Assembly: GCA_024235835.1 (NCBI GenBank)
Contig: JACKLQ010000002.1
Location: forward strand, 248,001-312,000
DNA: 64,000 bases
Reading direction: 5' to 3'
DNA from: Thiobacillus sp.
Lineage (GTDB): Bacteria; Pseudomonadota; Gammaproteobacteria; Burkholderiales; Thiobacillaceae
Shown here: positions 58,954 to 64,000 of the stretch, one piece after another
Layout: every line of letters starts with the position of its first letter
Position numbering within the stretch: the stretch's first letter is position 1
Translations under genes and position numbers: made by a program
The notes under the pieces: model-generated
What the model saw: only the letters and a program-made list of their open reading frames with translations
Databases searched by the model: none
What the model was told of the DNA's origin: nothing

Positions 58954-60285
58954 ATGCCGGGAACGCCTGGGATTTTGTTGTATCCATTACCCTGGCGAAC
59001 CCGTCACACATCCATAGGAGACCGGCTTATCACTTCCCCACGCTTACATTTCTCGCGCGTCTGCCTGCTCACCCTGTCCCTGCTGGCCACCCCGGCCCTG
59101 GGCGCCGGGTCGGAGCCCCCCGGCAGTTTCCAGACCTGGCTCGAAGGCGTGCGCCAGGAGGCCCGGTCCCGAGGCGTGGACCAGGCCATCCTGGACACGG
59201 CCCTGGGTGGCCTGGAACCCATCCCCCGGGTGCTGGAACTGGACCAGCGCCAGCCGGAGTTCACCGACACCTTCCTGAACTACCTGGACCGCAGAGTCAC
59301 CGACGCGCGGGTGGAGGAAGGGCGCAAGCTGCTGCGCAAGCACGGCAGGCTGCTGAAGCGGGCCTCGCGGCAGTACGGCATCCCCGCCAACGTGCTGGTG
59401 GCCTTCTGGGGCCTGGAGACCCACTACGGCAAATTCCTGGGGCCCTATCCGGTACCGGCGGCCCTGGCCACCCTGGCCTACGACAATCGCCGTGCCGATT
59501 TCTTCCGCCGCCAGCTGCTGGATGCCCTGGACATCCTCCAGGCTGGCAACGTGGCGCCAGAGGCCATGGTGGGTTCCTGGGCTGGCGCCATGGGCCACGT
59601 GCAGTTCATGCCCTCCACCTATCGGGCCTACGCCGTGGACGGGGATGGGGACGGCCGCAAGGACCTCTGGGGTTCCCTGCCCGACGCCTTCTCCTCCGCC
59701 GCCAACTACCTGAACGAACTGGGCTGGCGCGGCGGCGAGATCTGGGGCCGGGAGGTAAAGCTGCCACGGGACTTCGACTGGAGCCTGACAGGTCCGGACG
59801 TCAAGAAGAACGTGGCCGCCTGGCGAGCCCTGGGCGTCACCCAGGCGGACGGCAGGCGCCTGCCGAAGCTGGGCAACATCACCGGCACCATCTTGCTGCC
59901 CCAGGGCCACGCCGGCCCCGCCTTCCTGGTATACCGGAACTTCGACGCCATCCTGACCTGGAACCGCTCCATCAATTACGCCCTGGCCGTAGGCTATCTG
60001 TCGGATCGCCTCCTGGGCCTGCCGGCGTTGCGGAACGGCCGCGATGCCGACAACCGTCCCATTCCCAGGGAAGAGGCCCAGGCCATGCAGGAACAGTTGA
60101 TCCAGCTGGGACTCTATACGGGCCAGGCGGATGGGGTGCTGGGGTCCAGGACCAAGGCCGCGATCCGTGGCTATCAACGCCAGGCCGGCCTTCCCGTGGA
60201 CGGGCATCCTTCCCTGGGCCTGCTGGAACACCTGCGCCATACCCTGGCGGCGGCGGACACGGGCAAGACCGCTTCCAGCCCCTAG
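58954..60285 (+). CDS. mltB: Lytic murein transglycosylase (MltB-type) with peptidoglycan-binding domain
   Basis: A periplasmic lytic transglycosylase cleaving peptidoglycan. The catalytic glutamate is in VAFWGLETHYGKF; AMGHVQFMPSTYRAYAVDGDGDGRKDLW is the MltB signature. A C-terminal PG_binding_1 domain (QLGLYTGQADGVLGSRTKAAIRGYQ) is present. The formal ATG at 58954 adds 25 implausible residues. A strong AGGAG at 59016-59020 is placed for an in-frame ATC at 59029, which would give the clean signal peptide TSPRLHFSRVCLLTLSLLATPALG. Translation may therefore begin at a non-canonical ATC, or the ATG was mutated. Confidence 0.9.
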   Translation: MPGTPGILLYPLPWRTRHTSIGDRLITSPRLHFSRVCLLTLSLLATPALGAGSEPPGSFQTWLEGVRQEARSRGVDQAILDTALGGLEPIPRVLELDQRQPEFTDTFLNYLDRRVTDARVEEGRKLLRKHGRLLKRASRQYGIPANVLVAFWGLETHYGKFLGPYPVPAALATLAYDNRRADFFRRQLLDALDILQAGNVAPEAMVGSWAGAMGHVQFMPSTYRAYAVDGDGDGRKDLWGSLPDAFSSAANYLNELGWRGGEIWGREVKLPRDFDWSLTGPDVKKNVAAWRALGVTQADGRRLPKLGNITGTILLPQGHAGPAFLVYRNFDAILTWNRSINYALAVGYLSDRLLGLPALRNGRDADNRPIPREEAQAMQEQLIQLGLYTGQADGVLGSRTKAAIRGYQRQAGLPVDGHPSLGLLEHLRHTLAAADTGKTASSP

Positions 60286-60318
60286 TCCGGAGGAGGTGAA
60301 TCCTCCGGACTAGGGGCT
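60277..60318. terminator. Perfect 18-bp palindromic bidirectional terminator containing both flanking stop codons
   Basis: AGCCCCTAGTCCGGAGGA (60277-60294) is exactly inverted at 60301-60318 around the loop GGTGAA. The left arm includes the TAG of mltB and the right arm runs into the stop codon of the convergent gene. There is no long T-run on either side. Confidence 0.75.
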
Positions 60319-60988
60319 ACTGGCAGACCTGCTGCAGGTTGAAGGAGAGCAGGTCCGTCTTGTTGATGCCCTCCATACCCAGGTCCACCAGGTTATGCAG
60401 CAGCTTGATGGTGGGGGGAGTCACCCCCAGGACCTCGGTGGGGCATTTGAAGGAGACCACCACCAGGGGCTTTTCCCCCGTAGGATAGACTTTCTTGATG
60501 CTGGGCAGGATGCTCTGGCCGCTGCCCGGGAGGATAGGAATGGCCTGGCTCAGGGCGCCGAACAGGCTACCCGGCTCGGTGTCCTTCACCTCAGGCACAA
60601 CCTGGATGGGCGCGAACACCTGGGCCGGTGCAATGGCAGGCTTGGCCAGGTAGGGATTGTCACCTCCTGGAACGTAGCTGCGGGCCTGGTAAGGCGCGTA
60701 GGAGATGAGCGCCACCATGGCGGGCATTGCTGCACGCGCCTGGGACACCCTTGCGGGCGGCGGGGATTCGGGTGCTGCGGGCAAGTCCCGCAGGCTGACG
60801 CTCAGGGCCAGGGCCAGCCCCTGGGGGGCCACGCTGGCGGGCACCGGTGCCCGGGCCGGCACGGCGAAACGCTTTGCCACCTTGGCGCTACGCGGCTTCG
60901 GCTTGGCCGAGACGATGGCAGCCTGGGCCTGCACACAACCAAGGTAGGCGATGAGCAGACCGCCAAGCAGGATAGATATCAGTTTCAT
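60317..60988 (-). CDS. Exported hypothetical protein, 223 residues
   Basis: A signal peptide (MKLISILLGGLLIAYLGCVQAQA) is followed by an Ala/Pro-rich basic linker (residues ~25-90) and a C-terminal part with KPLVVVSFKCPTEVLGVTPPTIKLLHNLVDLGMEGINKTDLLSFN. That last region, with two cysteines (one in FKCP, one at the C-terminal VCQ), looks like a small folded domain. No family is recognised. It converges on mltB. Confidence 0.65.
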   Translation of the reverse strand: MKLISILLGGLLIAYLGCVQAQAAIVSAKPKPRSAKVAKRFAVPARAPVPASVAPQGLALALSVSLRDLPAAPESPPPARVSQARAAMPAMVALISYAPYQARSYVPGGDNPYLAKPAIAPAQVFAPIQVVPEVKDTEPGSLFGALSQAIPILPGSGQSILPSIKKVYPTGEKPLVVVSFKCPTEVLGVTPPTIKLLHNLVDLGMEGINKTDLLSFNLQQVCQ

Positions 60989-61183
60989 GGGCGCTGGAAT
61001 AGAACGGAGAGGATGGTGCCGTGGGCCACGATAACCAATTGTCCGGGTCTGCCCCAGGGGTTTTCCCCGCCGGACAATAAATCCCTGGCGCCGGAGTGGC
61101 GGGCATGCCTCTCCGGCCCCGGGCAAACAGGCACGAAATGAACCTACCCGGACCCGAGACTCACTCAACCATGAAGGAAATCC

Positions 61184-61543
61184 ATGACCCCCACGAAAAT
61201 CGCCCGTATCCAATCGTCCTGAGCCAAGGTGGCTCCCATTCGGGAAATCGCCGCCGAGCTTTTCTACAACAAGCTGTTCGAGCTGGATCCGGAGGTGAAA
61301 CCCCTGTTCAAGGGCGACATGAAGGAACAGGGCCGCAAGCTCATGATGTCGCTCAACATGGTGGTGAACGGCATCCGGGAGATGGGAAGGCGCCATGCGG
61401 GCTACGCCGAGGAACCCAGACACCACGACACCGTGGGCGCCGCCATCCTGTGGACCCTGGAGCAGGGCCTGGGTTCCGATTTCACGCCTGATGCCAGGGC
61501 GGCCTGGACCGAGGCCTACACGACCCTGGCCACGGTGATGTAG
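61184..61543 (+). pseudogene. Single-domain globin gene with an in-frame TGA at the conserved Trp
   Basis: From ATG 61184 the frame reads MTPTKIARIQSS, then TGA at 61220-61222, then AKVAPIREIAAELFYNKLFELDPEVKPLF, which is a bacterial haemoglobin A-B helix region with TGA in place of the usual TGG (Trp13). The later part has GRRHAGYAEEPRHHDTVGAAILWTLEQGLG with the proximal His. The region between NMVVNGI and REMGRRHAGY is about 8-10 residues shorter than in homologues. Translation could restart at GTG 61229 (104 residues), but the A helix would be missing. Most likely a decaying gene. Confidence 0.75.
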
Positions 61544-61595
61544 GAAGCTGGCTAGGGCTTTTTTTGCTGAGCATCCCAAGTCCCTCACAAATGAA

Positions 61596-61614
61596 GTGCA
61601 TGTCCCACATGCAC
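61596..61614 (+). promoter_or_regulatory. Palindrome upstream of the nrtA sigma-54 promoter
   Basis: GTGCATGT-CCC-ACATGCAC is a perfect 8-bp inverted repeat centred about 127 bp before the predicted start site, the usual distance of an enhancer-binding-protein site. NtrC is the obvious candidate. Confidence 0.5.
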
Positions 61615-61705
61615 CGCACCACGACCGGGCATGTTACCTGAGCCGCACCCGGGCCATTTCGGGCAAACACCGAGAAATCAAGGGTTCCAGCTCATCAATT
61701 AGCCT

Positions 61706-61721
61706 TGGCACACCTCATGCT
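61706..61721 (+). promoter_or_regulatory. Sigma-54 (-24/-12) promoter of nrtA
   Basis: TGGCACA-CCTC-ATGCT has GG (61707-61708) and GC (61719-61720) exactly 10 bp apart. Transcription would start near 61732, upstream of the hexaloops. Confidence 0.75.
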
Positions 61722-61765
61722 TAGAAGGTAACTGAAACGATCAATGATCGGGCCATCGCCATGCG

Positions 61766-61838
61766 GCGCCAAGGTTGGTGCTTTCGGACAACGGCGTCCC
61801 TCCGTGCGTTAACGCGCATCGGTCGGACGCTTTTTTTT
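61766..61838 (+). promoter_or_regulatory. ANTAR-type dual-hexaloop antiterminator and terminator (nrtA leader)
   Basis: P1 GCGCC-AAGGTT-GGTGC (61766-61781) and P2 GGAC-AACGGC-GTCC (61786-61799) are 4 bp apart, and both loops have A1 and G4. The 3' half of P2 is reused in the terminator stem GCGTCC (61794-61799) with GGACGC (61825-61830), followed by eight T. P2 is identical to that of nirB. Confidence 0.82.
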
Positions 61839-61891
61839 GACTGTGCTCCGGACGGATTTGTAACGAGTAGCTCAACTTCAGGAGAAGCGAA

Positions 61892-63274
61892 ATGAAACGT
61901 AGACAAGTATTGAAGACCGCCCTGCTGACCCCCCTGGCCCTGGCACTGGCCCTGGCCGGCGGCATCAATGCGGCCCACGCGGCGGTGGGCGCCGCCGAGA
62001 AGCCCGATCTGAAGTTCGGCTTCATCAAGCTCACCGACATGGCCCCCCTGGCCATCGCCTACGAAAAGCGCTTCTTCGAGGACGAGGGCCTGTACGTCAC
62101 CCTGGAGGCCCAGGCCAACTGGAAGGTGCTGCTGGACCGGGTCATCACCGGCGAACTGGACGGCGCCCACATGCTGGCGGGCCAGCCCCTGGGGGCCACC
62201 ATCGGCTTCGGTACCAAGGCGGACATCATCACCGCCTTCTCCATGGACCTGAACGGCAACGGCATCACCGTCTCCAAGCCGGTGTGGGCAGAGATGAAGA
62301 AGCACATACCCAAGGGCGCGGATGGCAAGCCCGTCCACCCCATCAAGGCGGACGCCCTGAAGCCGGTGGTGGAGGCCTACAGGAAGCAGGGCAAGCGCTT
62401 CAACATGGGCATGGTGTTCCCCGTTTCCACCCACAACTACGAGCTGCGCTACTGGCTGGCCGCCGGCGGTATCCACCCGGGCTACTACGCGCCGGACAAG
62501 GGCGATACCAGCGGCCAGATCAAGGCCGACGCCTTCCTTTCCGTGACCCCGCCGCCCCAGATGCCCGCCACCCTGGAGGCCGGCACCATCAACGGCTACT
62601 GCGTGGGCGAGCCCTGGAACCAGCAGGCCGTTTTCAAGGGCATCGGCGTGCCGGTGATCACCGACTACGAAATCTGGAAGAACAACCCGGAGAAGGTCTT
62701 CGGCGTGAGCAGGACCTGGGCGGAGAAGTACCCCAACACCCACATCCGCACGGTGAAGGCCATGATCCGCGCCGCCAAGTGGCTGGATGAGAACAACAAC
62801 GCCAACCGCGCCGCGGCATCGCGGATCCTTTCCAAGCCCAACTACGTGGGCGCCGACGTGGACGTCATCGACAACTCCATGACCGGGACCTTCGAGTACG
62901 AGAAGGGCGACAAGCGCCCGGTGCCGGACTTCAACGTGTTCTTCCGCTACAACGCCACCTATCCCTACTACTCGGACGCCGTCTGGTACCTGACCCAGAT
63001 GCGCCGCTGGGGCCAGATCGCCGATTACAAGCCCGACAGCTGGTACATGGATGTCGCCAGGAAGGTCTATCGCCCCGACATCTACGCCACGGCGGCCAAG
63101 GAACTCATCGCCGAAGGCAAGATGAAGGCCAGCGATTTCCCCGACTTCACCAGGGAAAGCGGCTTCAAGCCGCCCCAGAAGGAGTTCATCGACGGCATCA
63201 CCTATGACGGCAAGAAACCCAACGCCTATCTGAACCAATTCAGGATCGGCCTGAAGGGCAAGGCCAAGCCGTAA
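61892..63274 (+). CDS. nrtA: Nitrate ABC transporter, periplasmic substrate-binding protein
   Basis: A 460-residue NrtA/CmpA-family binding protein. The N-terminal signal (MKRRQVLKTALLTPLALALALAGG) has a twin-arginine-like start, so it is exported; this distinguishes it from cytoplasmic NasS. Family segments are GFIKLTDMAPLAIAYEKRFFEDEGL, LAGQPLGATIGFGTKADI, MVFPVSTHNYELRYWLAAGGI, TINGYCVGEPWNQQAV and VFFRYNATYPYYSDAVWYLTQMRRWG. AGGAGAAGCGA precedes the ATG. It starts the nrtAB operon and lies behind a sigma-54 plus NasT-type leader. Confidence 0.94.
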   Translation: MKRRQVLKTALLTPLALALALAGGINAAHAAVGAAEKPDLKFGFIKLTDMAPLAIAYEKRFFEDEGLYVTLEAQANWKVLLDRVITGELDGAHMLAGQPLGATIGFGTKADIITAFSMDLNGNGITVSKPVWAEMKKHIPKGADGKPVHPIKADALKPVVEAYRKQGKRFNMGMVFPVSTHNYELRYWLAAGGIHPGYYAPDKGDTSGQIKADAFLSVTPPPQMPATLEAGTINGYCVGEPWNQQAVFKGIGVPVITDYEIWKNNPEKVFGVSRTWAEKYPNTHIRTVKAMIRAAKWLDENNNANRAAASRILSKPNYVGADVDVIDNSMTGTFEYEKGDKRPVPDFNVFFRYNATYPYYSDAVWYLTQMRRWGQIADYKPDSWYMDVARKVYRPDIYATAAKELIAEGKMKASDFPDFTRESGFKPPQKEFIDGITYDGKKPNAYLNQFRIGLKGKAKP

Positions 63275-63282
63275 CTGAATAC

Positions 63283-63346
63283 CGTCATTCCCGCGCAGGC
63301 GGGAATCCAGAAGCAACCTGGGCTCCCGCCTGCGCGGGAGCGGCGG
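63283..63346. repeat. Dispersed GTCATTCCCGCG repeat between nrtA and nrtB
   Basis: GTCATTCCCGCGCAGGCGGG, then AATCCAG, and a second inverted pair GGCTCCCGCC-TGC-GCGGGAGC follow the nrtA stop. It is the same type as the unit after nirD (54410). The paired hairpins could stabilise the nrtA part of the message over the permease part. Confidence 0.7.
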
Positions 63347-63373
63347 ATCAAAAACAGTCGTAAAGGAAGCACC

Positions 63374-64000
63374 ATGATCGCCACCCTGACCAGCATCCGC
63401 CAGAACCCCGCGAGCCTGATTCCCAGCGCGGCCCAGGCCAGACAGTTCGCCATGGGCCTCACGCTGCCCCTCATCGGCATCGTCATGTTCCTGTTCATCT
63501 GGCACAACGTCGCCCAGCTCATCGACACCTCCCTGGGCAAGTTCCCCGGCCCCACCCAGGTGTGGGAGCAGACCACCAACCTGGTGGCCGAACACAACGA
63601 GGAACGCCAGCGGGCGGAAGAGTTCTACGAACGCCAGGAGGTACGCAATGCCGAGACCCTGGCGGCCGACCCCGACGCGGAAGTCACCATCCGGCCCTAT
63701 ACCGGCAAGCGCACCTTCCTGGACCAGATCTTCACCAGCCTATACACGGTGATGGCGGGCTTCATCCTGGCCTCCATGATCGCCATTCCCCTGGGCATCC
63801 TCATCGGCCTGAACGAGGCGGTCTATGCCGCCTTCAACCCCCTCATCCAACTGTTCAAGCCCGTGTCGCCCCTGGCCTGGTTGCCCCTGGTGACCATGGT
63901 GGTGAGCGCGGTGTACGTCACCAACGACCCCATGTTCTCCAAGTCCTTCCTCAACTCCATGTTCACGGTGCTGTTGTGCTGCCTGTGGCCCACGGTGGTG
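63374..64000 (+). CDS. nrtB: Nitrate ABC transporter permease, N-terminal part (runs off the right edge)
   Basis: 209 residues of an ABC-type permease. It opens MIATLTSIRQNPASLIPSAA, has a first TM (LTLPLIGIVMFLFIWHNVAQL), then a periplasmic/loop segment with KFPGPTQVWEQ and a long hydrophilic NEERQRAEEFYERQE insertion, then IFTSLYTVMAGFILASMIAIPLGILIGL and PLIQLFKPVSPLAWLPLVTMVV, the NrtB/SsuC-type signature. GGAAGC precedes the ATG. nrtC/nrtD would be expected beyond the window. Confidence 0.9.
   Translation, partial: MIATLTSIRQNPASLIPSAAQARQFAMGLTLPLIGIVMFLFIWHNVAQLIDTSLGKFPGPTQVWEQTTNLVAEHNEERQRAEEFYERQEVRNAETLAADPDAEVTIRPYTGKRTFLDQIFTSLYTVMAGFILASMIAIPLGILIGLNEAVYAAFNPLIQLFKPVSPLAWLPLVTMVVSAVYVTNDPMFSKSFLNSMFTVLLCCLWPTVV

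Larger units (their letters stand above)
61544..61891 (+). other. 348-bp regulatory region upstream of nrtA
   Basis: No gene is seen. From left to right it holds a T-run just after the globin stop, the palindrome at 61596-61614, a sigma-54 promoter and the ANTAR-type leader, each listed separately. Confidence 0.7.

Noticed and set aside
61892..63274. NasS instead of NrtA
   Set aside because: An N-terminal export signal and a permease gene directly downstream favour the transporter binding protein.
61721..63595. 624-codon open frame antisense to nrtA
   Set aside because: Covers the nrtA leader, gene and the intergenic repeat; nrtA is clearly the real gene.

Overview
This window is GC-rich DNA (about 65% by eye) with the gene set of a betaproteobacterium. 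The pilTU-yggS-proC-yggT block, the rng-maf-rlmH and lptE-holA-proA-nadD-rsfS order, and an Anbu-type proteasome homologue all fit that group. A phosphoribulokinase points to Calvin-cycle autotrophy, so a chemolithoautotroph of the Nitrosomonadales/Rhodocyclales type is the best guess; the species is not determinable from this sequence alone.

Layout. 1-1.9 kb: edge of an integrated element with a P4-type integrase. 1.9-12.8 kb: housekeeping genes (EVE protein, TauE-like exporter, pilU/pilT, yggS-proC-yggT-yggU, a dynamin-like GTPase, rng, maf). 12.8-22.8 kb: rlmH, a SenB-like glycosyltransferase, tRNA-Ala and tRNA-Glu, rsfS, nadD, proA, holA, lptE, leuS and phosphoribulokinase. 22.9-26.0 kb: a thioredoxin-LapG fusion that lacks the catalytic cysteine, followed by a LapD-like c-di-GMP receptor. 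26-41.5 kb: a dispersed Anbu-type locus holding Anbu, a DUF2126 transglutaminase, a class-I glutamine amidotransferase, an HPPD-like protein, an alpha-E protein and a circularly permuted ATP-grasp protein. A GGDEF-EAL/periplasmic-binding-protein pair and a dead gpmA interrupt it. 42-64 kb: a nitrogen-assimilation region with a NirC-like channel, a PP2C/kinase fusion, cyanase, nirBD, nasA, a CBS protein, NasT and nrtAB. A patch of hypothetical genes and toxin-antitoxin modules (45-51 kb) and several decayed genes lie inside it.

How it works together. The NirC-like channel, nirB and nrtA each carry a GG-N10-GC sigma-54 promoter followed by a leader containing the hexaloop hairpin GGAC-AACGGC-GT(C/T)C. 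In each leader this hairpin overlaps a rho-independent terminator. That is the signature of ANTAR-protein antitermination, and the ANTAR regulator NasT is encoded in the nirB-nirD-nasA direction. Nitrate uptake, nitrite uptake and reduction therefore look like one RpoN plus NasT regulon.

Oddities. C6-T3/A3-G6 palindromes sit in frame inside nirB and nasA. The 5' end of nasA is tandemly triplicated, with palindromes in two copies and an empty site in the third. leuS contains two AT-rich tracts. Broken genes include gpmA, a globin, and a hypothetical gene with a partial duplicate.
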